From Massilia sp. Leaf139 (GTDB taxonomy: Bacteria > Pseudomonadota > Gammaproteobacteria > Burkholderiales > Burkholderiaceae_D), in assembly GCF_001424165.1 (NCBI RefSeq), contig NZ_LMOJ01000012.1, forward strand, positions 62,863 through 126,862: a stretch of 64,000 nucleotides of DNA, read 5' to 3'. Position 1 is the stretch's first letter. Every line of letters starts with the position of its first letter. The notes under the pieces are model-generated. The model was not told the origin of the DNA. It saw only the letters and a list, made by a program, of their open reading frames with translations, and did no database searches. The translations under genes were made by a program, and so were the position numbers. This document shows, in pieces, positions 8,475 to 17,007 of the stretch.

Positions 8475-11201
8475 ATGACCGAACCCTCCTCCGCATGCCC
8501 AGCCAACACTTCGCGCTTCTACCAACGCTGGATCGACGCAGCCCCCGGGCGTGAAGAGCGCGTCGCCCAGCTGGCCCAATTATCGCTGGCCTGTCCGGAT
8601 TTCGGCGCGTTATTGGAGCACGAGCTGGCCGCCGGCATTCCCTTGCCGCGCGCCATGCGGCGCCTGCGCAACCTGCTGCTGGCCGCCCTGATCCGTCGCG
8701 AACTGGCAGGGTTCGCCAGCCTCGACGAGGTCGTCAGCGCCATGACCGGCCTGGCCGACTTCGCCATCCGCACCCACCTGGCCGACCTCATGGGCGAACT
8801 GGTGGCGGCGCACGGCATGCCGATGAGCGCCGAATCGGGCCGTCCCCAGGAGATGATGGTGCTGGCCATGGGCAAGCAGGGCGGCGGCGAGCTGAACGTC
8901 TCGTCCGACATCGACCTGATCTTCGTCTACCCGGAAGACGGCGAGACGGCGGCCGGCCCCGGCCAGCGCGAACTGTCGAACCACGAGTTCTTCGTCCGGC
9001 TTGGACGGCGCCTGATCGGCGCGCTGTCGGAAGTGATCGAGGACGGTTTCACCTTCCGGGTCGACATGGCCCTGCGCCCGAACGGCAATTCCGGGCCGCT
9101 GGCGGCCAGCCTCAACATGGTCGAGGAATACCTGATCGTCCAGGGCCGCGAATGGGAGCGCTATGCCTGGGTCAAGGCGCGCGCCGTAACCGGGGCGCCC
9201 GAGGACATCGCCGCGCTCGACGCCATCGTGCGGCCCTTCGTGTTCCGGCGCTACCTCGATTTCGGCGTGATCGACGCCTTGCGCAACATGCATGCCCAGA
9301 TCCGCGCCGAAGTGAAGCGCCAGGAACGCCTGCATCCGGATCGCAGCAACAACGTCAAGCTCGGGCGCGGCGGCATCCGCGAAATCGAATTCCTGGCCCA
9401 GGTGTTCCAGCTGATCCGCGGCGGGCGCGATCCGGCCCTGCGCGAACGCTCGACCCGCCTCACCCTGCGCCTGCTGGCCGAGCGCGAGCTGATGACGGCG
9501 GAGACGGTCGAGCGCCTGCTGGCCGCCTATACTTTTCTCCGCAACCTGGAGCACCGGCTGCAATACCTGGACGACGCCCAGACCCACACCCTGCCGGCGA
9601 ACGAGGCCGACCGCCTGCTGGTGGCGCGCATGATGGGCTTGGCGGACGTGCCGACTTTGCTCGCCCGCCTCGAGGGACAACGCGCCTTCGTCGCCGCGCA
9701 GTTCGACGACATGTTCGCCGACAAGAGCGCGCCGCCAGGCGAGGAGCGCGCCGAACTCGACGCCATCGCCGCCGATCCCGAGGCGCTGGCCGCGATCGCC
9801 GCTCACTTGACGACCCTCGGCTTCGAGGAGCCGGCCGCCAACGCGCGCCGCCTGGCCGCGACCTGGGGCGCACCGCGCCTGCAAAGCCTGCCCGATGCCA
9901 GCCGCGCGCGCCTGCTGGCCCTGGTCAACCAGGCGCTGCCGCTGGTGGCGACCGTCGTACAGGAGGCCGGTGTCGGCAGCCACGGGGCGACGCTGGGACG
10001 CCTGCTCGACTTCCTGGAAGCGATCGCGCGCCGCTCGGCCTACCTGGCGCTGCTGTCGGAATACCCGCACACGCTGGAGCGCGTGATCCGCATGATGCAT
10101 GCCAGCGGCTGGGCCGCCACCTTCCTCACCCTGCACCCGATCCTGCTCGACGAGCTGCTCGACGACCGCGGCGGCATCGACGAGCCGGCACAGCTGTCGG
10201 CCAGCCTCGACGCGAAGCTGGAAGAAGCCGTGGGCGATACCGAACGCCAGCTCGACATCCTGCGCGAGACCCACCACGCCCAGCAGTTCCGGCTGCTGGC
10301 CCTCGACCTGGCCGGCGAACTGACGGTCGAGCGCCTGGCCGACCACCTGTCGGCGCTGGCCGACGTCATCGTCGCCGCCACCGTGCGCTGGGCCTGGAAG
10401 ACGGTGGCCACGCGCCACCGCGACGACCCGCGCTTCGCCGTCATCGCCTACGGCAAGCTAGGCGGCAAGGAACTGGGCTATGTGTCGGATCTCGACGTCA
10501 TCTTCCTGTACGACGACGAGGACGACATGGCGCCCTCGAACTACGCCAAGCTGGGCCAGCGCTTCATCACCTGGATGACGGCGCATACCCCGGCCGGCAT
10601 CCTGTTCGACATCGACACCGCGCTGCGCCCGGACGGCGCCAGCGGCATGCTGGTCAGCTCGCTCGCCGCCTTCGAGCGCTACCAGCACAACGCGGCCTGG
10701 GTCTGGGAGCACCAGGCCCTTACAAGAGCCCGCTTCTGCGCCGGCGACGCCGCCATCGGCGCCCGCTTCGAGGCCATCCGCGAAGCCGTGCTGCGGCGCG
10801 ACCGCGCTACCCAGGCCGAGGAATTGAAGGCGGAAGTGCTCAAGATGCGCCAGCGCATGCACGAGGCCTACCCGAACCGCACCGCCCTGTTCGACCTGAA
10901 GCAGGATGCGGGCGGCATGATCGACATCGAATTCATCGTCCAGTACCTGGTGCTGCGCTATTCCTGCCAGCATCCCGAGCTGACGGCGAACGTCGGCAAC
11001 ATCGCCCTGCTGCACCGGAGCGCCGGTCTGGGGCTGATCGACCCGAGCCTGGCCGCCGGCGCAGCCGACGCCTACCGCACCATGCGCAAGCGCCAGCACC
11101 AGCTGCGCCTGCAGGGCATGGATCTCCCGCGCGTACCACCGGCGCAACTGTCCACCCAGCGTGAACATGTGACGGCTTTGTGGACGAGCATTTTTTCGTA
11201 A
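8475..11201 (+). CDS. glnE: Bifunctional glutamine synthetase adenylyltransferase/adenylyl-removing enzyme
   Basis: GlnE switches glutamine synthetase off and on by adding or removing AMP at a Tyr, in response to PII and glutamine. The 908-residue protein has the family's two nucleotidyltransferase domains: 'GKQGGGELNVSSDIDLIF' near residue 132 and 'GKLGGKELGYVSDLDVIF' near residue 660, each with the GG...DxD signature. 'GRGGIREIEFL' and the second-half 'DAGGMIDIEFIVQYL' blocks are also present. E. coli GlnE is 946 residues. ATG 8475 is chosen; GTG at 8460 is in frame five codons earlier and lies nearer an AGGAA at 8442, so it could be the true start. The target glnA is in this window at 44564-45979. 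Confidence 0.97.
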   Translation: MTEPSSACPANTSRFYQRWIDAAPGREERVAQLAQLSLACPDFGALLEHELAAGIPLPRAMRRLRNLLLAALIRRELAGFASLDEVVSAMTGLADFAIRTHLADLMGELVAAHGMPMSAESGRPQEMMVLAMGKQGGGELNVSSDIDLIFVYPEDGETAAGPGQRELSNHEFFVRLGRRLIGALSEVIEDGFTFRVDMALRPNGNSGPLAASLNMVEEYLIVQGREWERYAWVKARAVTGAPEDIAALDAIVRPFVFRRYLDFGVIDALRNMHAQIRAEVKRQERLHPDRSNNVKLGRGGIREIEFLAQVFQLIRGGRDPALRERSTRLTLRLLAERELMTAETVERLLAAYTFLRNLEHRLQYLDDAQTHTLPANEADRLLVARMMGLADVPTLLARLEGQRAFVAAQFDDMFADKSAPPGEERAELDAIAADPEALAAIAAHLTTLGFEEPAANARRLAATWGAPRLQSLPDASRARLLALVNQALPLVATVVQEAGVGSHGATLGRLLDFLEAIARRSAYLALLSEYPHTLERVIRMMHASGWAATFLTLHPILLDELLDDRGGIDEPAQLSASLDAKLEEAVGDTERQLDILRETHHAQQFRLLALDLAGELTVERLADHLSALADVIVAATVRWAWKTVATRHRDDPRFAVIAYGKLGGKELGYVSDLDVIFLYDDEDDMAPSNYAKLGQRFITWMTAHTPAGILFDIDTALRPDGASGMLVSSLAAFERYQHNAAWVWEHQALTRARFCAGDAAIGARFEAIREAVLRRDRATQAEELKAEVLKMRQRMHEAYPNRTALFDLKQDAGGMIDIEFIVQYLVLRYSCQHPELTANVGNIALLHRSAGLGLIDPSLAAGAADAYRTMRKRQHQLRLQGMDLPRVPPAQLSTQREHVTALWTSIFS

Positions 11202-11516
11202 ATCTTTTTCGCGTCCTGCTTCCGGAATAAATGCTGCGGGTGCACATTGCACCCCGCGAGCAGGGCCGTATTTACCTGAACAAAATCCATTGCAGTGCAG
11301 CAATTAACATTGTTTGTTCAATTGTATGCTTTATGCAACATATTTACGGTCTATACAATTGACACCAAGCGAATGAGAGTGTCTTATGTGCAAGTCTCGC
11401 CGAACACATCAATACTTCAGCGAACTCTCACGTCCCACGTAGCGTTATCGCGTGGGACGTTGTTTGTATGAGATATGCCGCAGACGACACCAGAAAATTT
11501 TTCCATTGGAGAATTC
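11202..11516 (+). promoter_or_regulatory. AT-rich leader region of the TonB-dependent receptor, with promoter and leader hairpin
   Basis: This 315-bp gap is much more AT-rich than the genes around it. A -35 box TTGACA at 11359-11364, a 17-bp spacer and a -10 box TCTTAT at 11382-11387 give a good sigma-70 promoter, with a start near 11394. The resulting leader of about 120 nt contains a perfect 10-bp hairpin (11430-11439/11451-11460, 11-nt loop) followed by TGTTTGT. A Shine-Dalgarno GGAGA at 11508-11512 precedes the ATG at 11517. The hairpin could attenuate or stabilise the transcript. Confidence 0.6.
11430..11467 (+). promoter_or_regulatory. Leader hairpin with T-rich tail upstream of receptor gene
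   Basis: Arms ACGTCCCACG and CGTGGGACGT are exact complements around an 11-nt loop and are followed by TTGTTTG. The shape resembles a weak intrinsic terminator lying between the predicted transcription start and the receptor ATG. It may therefore be an attenuator, a processing site or the end of a short leader RNA. Confidence 0.45.
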
Positions 11517-14084
11517 ATGCATCAACGTACTAAAATCGCCGTAGCCGTCACCCTGGCCATGAGCGCGATGTCGGCTTTCGCACAGACCGCCGAACCAGTC
11601 TCGGCAGCACCAGCCGCCGACTCTATGCAGAAAGTGGAAGTCACCGGTTCGCGCATCAAGCGCGCAGCCGCTGAAGGCTCGCTGCCGATTACTGTCGTCA
11701 CCCGCGCACAGCTGGAAGACAGCGGCCAGACCACCCTCGCCGAATTCATCCGTACCTCGACCTTCTCGACCACCGGTCAGTTCCGTCCACAGTCGGGCTC
11801 GTCGGCTCAGGCATGGTCCGGCGCCAACCTGCGCGGTCTGGGCAGCTCGCGTACCCTGGTGCTCGTCGATGGCCGTCGCGTCGCCAAGGCACCGAACGTC
11901 GGTGATGCAGCCGACATGAACTCGATCCCGATGGCTGCTGTCGAGCGCATCGAAATCCTGACCGACGGCGCTTCGGCGATCTACGGTTCGGAAGCGATCG
12001 GCGGCGTCATCAACATCATCCTGCGCAAGGACTTCGACGGCGTCTACGCCATGGTCGGCAAGACCAACCCTGAGATCACCGGCGGCGACCGTGAAGAAGC
12101 ATCGGTGCTGTTCGGCCTGACCGGCGAAAAAGGCCGCTTCATCGCCGGCGCATCGCGCACCTCGCGCGACATCATCTACGTGCGCAACTACCCATGGGGC
12201 GCGGCTAAGGGCGCATCCTCGTACGGCAACGCCTTCTACGCGGCTGCCGACGACGGCGCCGGCGGCACCTTCCCGAACATTTCGGCAGCGGGCTTCCGCG
12301 GCAATGCCGGTGCATGTACCGACGCCGAGCGCGGCTTCTATGTCGCCGCCAACGGCCGTTGCGTCTACGACTTCAACCTGGTTGCAGCCGATGAAGCCGC
12401 CACCGCGACCAAGTCGGTCTTCGCCCGCGCCGAGTACAACATCTCGCCGGACTTCACCGCTTACCTGAACGCGTCGAACACCAACAACACCAGCTTCGGC
12501 CGCTTCGCGCCGGTGCCGGATTCGATCCTGGTCAATGCAGGCAGCCCAGGCAACATTTCGCGCACCCCTGATCAGGACGTCTACCTGGCGCACCGCTTCG
12601 CCGCCGCCGGCAACCGCGACACCAGCACCGACGGCAACCTGACCGACATGACCGTCGGCATCAAGGGCACGGTCGCAGGCTTCGACGTCGACGTCGGCGC
12701 ACGCCGCACCGTCTCGAAGATCGTCGAAACCGGCCGTGGCTTCGTCGTCAAGGGCCTGGCAACCACCGCCATCAACAGCGGCGCCTACAACATCGCCAAC
12801 CCGTTCGCGAACAGCGAACAGGTGCTGCGTTCGATCACCACGACCACCGGCCGTGACTCGAAGTTCGCCCAGTCGGAAATCTACGCAACCGCCACCCACG
12901 ACCTGTTCGCGATGGCCGGCGGCACCTCGGCCTTGTATGTGGGCGCCGAGCACCGCAAGGAAGTCTATGCCGACATCTACGACTCGCTGAGCGAAGCCGG
13001 CGAAGTCCTGGGTTCGTCGGGTAACTCGGCATCGGGCGACCGCAAGGTCGACGCCGTCTCGGCCGAATGGACCCTGCCGTTCACCAAGACCATCGAGGGT
13101 AACCTGGCCGCCCGTTACGAGAAATACTCGGACTACGGCAGCGACTTCTCGCCACGCGCATCGGTTCGCTGGGCGCCAACCCGTACGATCACCCTGCGTG
13201 CTTCGGTCAACCGCGGTTTTGCTGCGCCATCGCTGCCGCTGATCACCTCGAAGCCATCGTTCTCGGCAGATGCCGTGATCGACGAGCGCCACTGCCTGGC
13301 TGACGGTGGCTACACCGCCGCCGAGTGCGTGACCGAGCCGTTCCAGATCAACGGCCTGCGTATCGCCAACCCGAACCTGACGTCGGAAAAATCGAAGCAG
13401 TTCAGCTTCGGCGGCGCCTGGGACGTGAGCAACGCGCTGACCATCAAGGCTGACTACTGGAACACCGAGATCACCGACGTCCTGTCGTTCATCGATGCCC
13501 AGACCCTGGTCAACCGCGACAACGGCGAAGATTCGCGTCCAGTCCCGGCCGGCCTGTCGGTTCGCCGCGCTGCCAACGGCACCATCCTGCAGGTGGTCAG
13601 CGGCACGACCAACGAAGGTATCCTGAAGTACTCGGGTATCGACGCCGCCGCGACCTTCACCCACCGTTACGCCACCCTGGGCCGCTTCCGTCACGACCTG
13701 CAGATCTCGCGCATGCTGAAGGCCGAGACCAACGGCGTCGACTTCAACGGCGACTTCGGCCAGCCGAAGCAGCGTATCACGCTGAACAACAGCTGGGCTG
13801 TGAGTGCGATGGGCCTGTCGGGCATCGACTTCTCGTACAACATCAACGTCATCGGCAAGAACGGCAAGGAAGACGAAGAACTGCGCGTCGGCAGCTATGT
13901 CACCCACGACGTCCAGCTGACCTACGCTCCATCGTTCCTGAAGGGCTTCAAGGCCAGCATCGGTGCCGTCAACGTCGGCGGCCGTCTGCCGACCCTGGTC
14001 ACCGACGACACCAAGCCGTTCAACTACGATCTGTTCGACGCATACGGCCGTCAGGTCTACTTCCGTCTGGAACAGAAGTTCTAA
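11517..14084 (+). CDS. TonB-dependent receptor
   Basis: This is an 855-residue outer-membrane receptor. The start at ATG 11517 is fixed by GGAGA five bases upstream and by a clean signal peptide (MHQRTKIAVAVTLAMSAMSA, cleavage near AFA|QT); an upstream in-frame start lacks both. The TonB-box/plug region begins 'MQKVEVTGSRIKR', then 'SSRTLVLVDGRRV' and 'IERIEILTDGASAIYGSEAI', and the barrel ends with 'VYFRLEQKF'. An extracellular Cys pair is at 'HCLADGGYTAAECV'. Codon use differs from neighbours: CGT, GGT, CCA and GCA are frequent, as in strongly expressed genes. A strong terminator follows, and an S9 peptidase gene begins 119 bp after the stop, suggesting a peptide-related role. The ligand is unknown. 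Confidence 0.95.
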   Translation: MHQRTKIAVAVTLAMSAMSAFAQTAEPVSAAPAADSMQKVEVTGSRIKRAAAEGSLPITVVTRAQLEDSGQTTLAEFIRTSTFSTTGQFRPQSGSSAQAWSGANLRGLGSSRTLVLVDGRRVAKAPNVGDAADMNSIPMAAVERIEILTDGASAIYGSEAIGGVINIILRKDFDGVYAMVGKTNPEITGGDREEASVLFGLTGEKGRFIAGASRTSRDIIYVRNYPWGAAKGASSYGNAFYAAADDGAGGTFPNISAAGFRGNAGACTDAERGFYVAANGRCVYDFNLVAADEAATATKSVFARAEYNISPDFTAYLNASNTNNTSFGRFAPVPDSILVNAGSPGNISRTPDQDVYLAHRFAAAGNRDTSTDGNLTDMTVGIKGTVAGFDVDVGARRTVSKIVETGRGFVVKGLATTAINSGAYNIANPFANSEQVLRSITTTTGRDSKFAQSEIYATATHDLFAMAGGTSALYVGAEHRKEVYADIYDSLSEAGEVLGSSGNSASGDRKVDAVSAEWTLPFTKTIEGNLAARYEKYSDYGSDFSPRASVRWAPTRTITLRASVNRGFAAPSLPLITSKPSFSADAVIDERHCLADGGYTAAECVTEPFQINGLRIANPNLTSEKSKQFSFGGAWDVSNALTIKADYWNTEITDVLSFIDAQTLVNRDNGEDSRPVPAGLSVRRAANGTILQVVSGTTNEGILKYSGIDAAATFTHRYATLGRFRHDLQISRMLKAETNGVDFNGDFGQPKQRITLNNSWAVSAMGLSGIDFSYNINVIGKNGKEDEELRVGSYVTHDVQLTYAPSFLKGFKASIGAVNVGGRLPTLVTDDTKPFNYDLFDAYGRQVYFRLEQKF

Positions 14085-14137
14085 GGTTTCGGCCTGAGAA
14101 ACAGCAGGGACAGGCAGCATCGTCCCTGAGTTGACAA

Positions 14138-14169
14138 GCCGCAGCGATCTTTTTCGCTGCGGCTTTTTT
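14138..14169 (+). terminator. Intrinsic terminator after the receptor gene
   Basis: A perfect 9-bp stem GCCGCAGCG/CGCTGCGGC with an 8-nt loop is followed by TTTTTT. It separates the receptor from the S9 peptidase gene, whose ATG is only 34 bp further on. Confidence 0.9.
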
Positions 14170-14202
14170 AATGTCTTTCCCGTTGCCGATTTCATCGCTG
14201 CC

Positions 14203-16209
14203 ATGACCATTTCACGCCTGTTGCACACGGCCGCCGCCGCGCTCGCCTTCGCCGCCGCCGCTCCCGCCGCCGCCGCCCCGATTCCCGTCCAGGATTTCTT
14301 CCGTCCCGCCGCCGCCGTCACGCCGCGCCTGTCCCCGAACGGCGACAAGATCGCGCTCCTGATCCCGGCCCCCGATGGCCGCACGACCCTGGCCGTGGCC
14401 GACATCGCCACGCCGACCCGCTTCACCGGCATCGCCCACTTCGGCGACGCCGATATCAACCGCTTCGGCTGGATCAACAAGAACCGGCTCTGGTTCGACG
14501 CCATCGACCAGCAAGCCACCGCCGGTGACCAGCTCGGCAACGGCCTGTTCGCAGTCGATGCCGACGGCAGTGCGTTTGCCAAGGTGATCGAGCGCAAGCG
14601 CGAGGAAAACCGCCCCGTCAACGTCAGCCGCGCACTCCAGGGCGACCGCCATCTTTTCCTCCAGGCCGCCAACGACGGCAGCGACGACGTCTTCGTCCAG
14701 CATTACGAGTGGGTCGGTCAAGGCCTGCCGCTCGACAGCAGGCTGCTGCGCGTGAACACGAAGACGCGGGACGCGCGCAACATCACACCGGTCGGCTCCC
14801 CCTCGGGTGTCGCCACCTGGATCATCGACCAGAGCGGTCAGCCGCGCGTGGCGGTCGCCGGCAGCCAGAAGGCCGAACAGACCATCTACTGGCGCAACCC
14901 GGCCACCAACGCCTGGGTCAAGATCGCCACCAACAAATCATACGAACCGAACGGCACCAGCTACGAACCGCTGGCGGTCGACTTCGACGGCCAGTTGTTC
15001 GCCGTGGCCACCGATCCGGCCAGCGGCGACGCCCAAACGGATGCCCTGTTCCGGATGCAGCTGCAAGACGGCGCCAAGTTGCCGGCCGAGCCGATCCTGC
15101 GCCTTGCCGGCTATGATTTCGACGGCGAAGTCCTGTTCGACACCGCCACCCGCAAGACCTCGGGCGTGATTTACACGTCCGACGCGAAAGGCGCGGCCTG
15201 GTTCGATCCGGCCCTGCGCGCCGACCAGGAAGCGATCGACAAGCAGCTCGACGGCACCGTCAACCTGTTCGATTGCGCACCTTCCTGCAGCAGCGCGCGC
15301 CACTTCGTCGTCACTTCCTATTCCGACCGCCAGAGCCCGGTCTATTTCCTGTACGAGCGCGCCACCCGCAAGCTGCAGCTGATCGCCTCCAGCCGCCCCT
15401 GGCTCGATTCGGCCAAAATGGCCGAGCAGGACTTCGTGCGCATCAAGGCACGCGACGGCCTCGAGTTCCCGGTGCTGGTGACACGCCCGCAGGGCAAGGG
15501 CCCGTGGCCGACCGTGGTGCTGGTGCACGGCGGCCCGAACGTGCGCGGCGAGGAATGGGGCTTCGCGCCCGACACCCAGTTCCTGGCCTCGCGTGGCTAC
15601 TTGGTGATCCAGCCCGAATTCCGCGGCAGCCAGGGTTACGGCAACGCCCTATTCCGCGCCGGCTGGCGCCAGTGGGGCCTGGCCATGCAGGACGACGTCA
15701 CCGACGCTACCCGCTGGGCCATCGCCCAGGGACTGGCCGACCCGAAACGGATCGCCATCGCCGGCGCCAGCTATGGCGGCTATGCCGCCATGATGGGCCT
15801 GGTAAAGGAACCGGCGCTGTACCGCGCCGGCATCAACTGGGTCGGCGTGACCGACATCGGCCTCATGTACGAGATCGGCTGGGGCGACTTCATGGGCAGC
15901 AAATGGATGGAATTCGGCATGCCACGGCTGATCGGCCACCAGACCCGCGACGCCGAGCAGTTCCGCACTACCTCGCCGCTGCAGCAGGCGGCGCGCATCA
16001 CCCAACCGGTGCTCATGGCCTATGGCGAGCTCGACTTTCGCGTGCCGCTGCCGCACGGCACCAAGCTGCGCAATGCCCTGGCTGCGAGCGGCAACAAGAA
16101 CGTCGAATGGGTCGAATACGAGGGCGAGGGCCACGGCTGGATGCTCCTGAAGAACAAGGTCGACTTCTGGAGCCGTGTAGAAACCTTCCTCGGCAAGAAC
16201 CTGAAATAG
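14203..16209 (+). CDS. S9-family prolyl oligopeptidase-type peptidase, secreted
   Basis: The 668-residue protein has an alanine-rich signal peptide (residues 1 to about 24) and is probably periplasmic. The C-terminal alpha/beta-hydrolase half carries the S9 triad: S523 in GASYGGYAA, D611 in GELDFRVP and H644 in EGEGHGW. 'VLVHGGPNVRGEEWGF' forms the oxyanion region and 'EFRGSQGYGNALFRAGW' is a family hallmark. The N-terminal half is a predicted propeller. S9 enzymes of this kind (acylaminoacyl- or dipeptidyl-peptidase-like) cut short peptides. The gene follows a receptor in the same direction, a pairing that often reflects peptide uptake and degradation. No clear Shine-Dalgarno is seen before ATG 14203, so the start is less certain than the product. 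Confidence 0.94.
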   Translation: MTISRLLHTAAAALAFAAAAPAAAAPIPVQDFFRPAAAVTPRLSPNGDKIALLIPAPDGRTTLAVADIATPTRFTGIAHFGDADINRFGWINKNRLWFDAIDQQATAGDQLGNGLFAVDADGSAFAKVIERKREENRPVNVSRALQGDRHLFLQAANDGSDDVFVQHYEWVGQGLPLDSRLLRVNTKTRDARNITPVGSPSGVATWIIDQSGQPRVAVAGSQKAEQTIYWRNPATNAWVKIATNKSYEPNGTSYEPLAVDFDGQLFAVATDPASGDAQTDALFRMQLQDGAKLPAEPILRLAGYDFDGEVLFDTATRKTSGVIYTSDAKGAAWFDPALRADQEAIDKQLDGTVNLFDCAPSCSSARHFVVTSYSDRQSPVYFLYERATRKLQLIASSRPWLDSAKMAEQDFVRIKARDGLEFPVLVTRPQGKGPWPTVVLVHGGPNVRGEEWGFAPDTQFLASRGYLVIQPEFRGSQGYGNALFRAGWRQWGLAMQDDVTDATRWAIAQGLADPKRIAIAGASYGGYAAMMGLVKEPALYRAGINWVGVTDIGLMYEIGWGDFMGSKWMEFGMPRLIGHQTRDAEQFRTTSPLQQAARITQPVLMAYGELDFRVPLPHGTKLRNALAASGNKNVEWVEYEGEGHGWMLLKNKVDFWSRVETFLGKNLK

Positions 16210-16222
16210 AATAGTGCTTTAC

Positions 16223-16251
16223 GGCGGCGCGCCTCACGAGGGCGCGCCGCC
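16223..16251 (+). terminator. GC-rich stem-loop after the S9 peptidase gene
   Basis: A perfect 11-bp stem at 16223-16233/16241-16251 with a 7-nt loop lies 14 bp past the stop codon. There is no T-tract, so it is only a possible terminator; it may protect the 3' end instead. Confidence 0.4.
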
Positions 16252-16275
16252 CTCCCCCTGTAGAAAAGGAACCAC

Positions 16276-17007
16276 ATGAACACCACCCTGTCCCGCCTCG
16301 CCTCCCTCGTCCTCGCCTGCGCCCTGCCGCTCGGCGCCGTCCATGCCGCAGGCCAGTCGAGCCCGGCCCCCGCCAAGGGCGCCGCCGTCAAGTCCGGCCC
16401 CGTCAACGACGACGCCAAGCGCCGCGGCAAGGGCGACCGCATCATGACGAAAGACGAGCTGCGCGCCTGCATGCGCCTGAAAGACAGCAACGAGGCCCGC
16501 ACCACGGAAATCGAACGCCGCCAGTCCGAGCTGGACAAGGAACGCGAGGCGCTGGTGAACGCACCGGCACCTGGTGCGGAGGCGCGCGCCGCGGTCGACG
16601 TCAAGCTGGCCGCAGTGAAGCAGGCCGACGCCGCCTATGCCGCCTATGGCAAGAAGGTCGAGGACTGGAATGCGCGCATGGCCGAATTCGAGGCGCGCGC
16701 AAAAGAAATGCGCAACGCCGACCGCCGCCGCGAAGTGCTCAAGCAGGAGCAGATCGCGCTCAAGAAGGACGAAGGGCAGCTCCTGGCCGAGCGCGAGGCC
16801 GCGATCGCCGCCTACGAGGCCTCGGTCAAGGAAGCCAACGCCCAGCTGTCCCAGGGCGACGGCGGCAAGGCCGAATGGAACAAGAAGAGCGCCGCCCTGG
16901 CCGCCGACGAGCAGGCCTTGTCCGCCTCGCGCAGCAAGTGGGCCAGCGAATGCGGCAGCCGCCGCTTCCGCGAAGACGACGAAACCGCGATCAAGGCCGG
17001 CAAGTGA
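16276..17007 (+). CDS. Secreted coiled-coil protein, function unknown
   Basis: This 243-residue protein is not a family I can name with confidence. A signal peptide is clear (MNTTLSRLASLVLACALPLG, cleavage near VHA|AG). Residues from about 60 to 220 are rich in Ala, Lys, Glu and Arg with long heptad-like stretches (ERRQSELDKEREALV; AKEMRNADRRREVLKQEQIA), so a long periplasmic coiled coil is expected. Two cysteines, in 'LRACMRLKD' and near the end in 'ASECGSRRF', could pair across the helical hairpin. The Shine-Dalgarno AAAGGAA lies just before ATG 16276. The stop overlaps the start of the next gene (GTGA), indicating coupled translation with the hydroxylase-like protein. Confidence 0.85.
   Translation: MNTTLSRLASLVLACALPLGAVHAAGQSSPAPAKGAAVKSGPVNDDAKRRGKGDRIMTKDELRACMRLKDSNEARTTEIERRQSELDKEREALVNAPAPGAEARAAVDVKLAAVKQADAAYAAYGKKVEDWNARMAEFEARAKEMRNADRRREVLKQEQIALKKDEGQLLAEREAAIAAYEASVKEANAQLSQGDGGKAEWNKKSAALAADEQALSASRSKWASECGSRRFREDDETAIKAGK

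Noticed and set aside
11445..14672. Very long leftward ORF (1075 codons) opposite a receptor and the S9 gene start
   Set aside because: It is antisense to a receptor gene with a clear signal peptide and barrel. Its protein is low-complexity, without domains, and spans a terminator; long antisense frames are common in GC-rich DNA.
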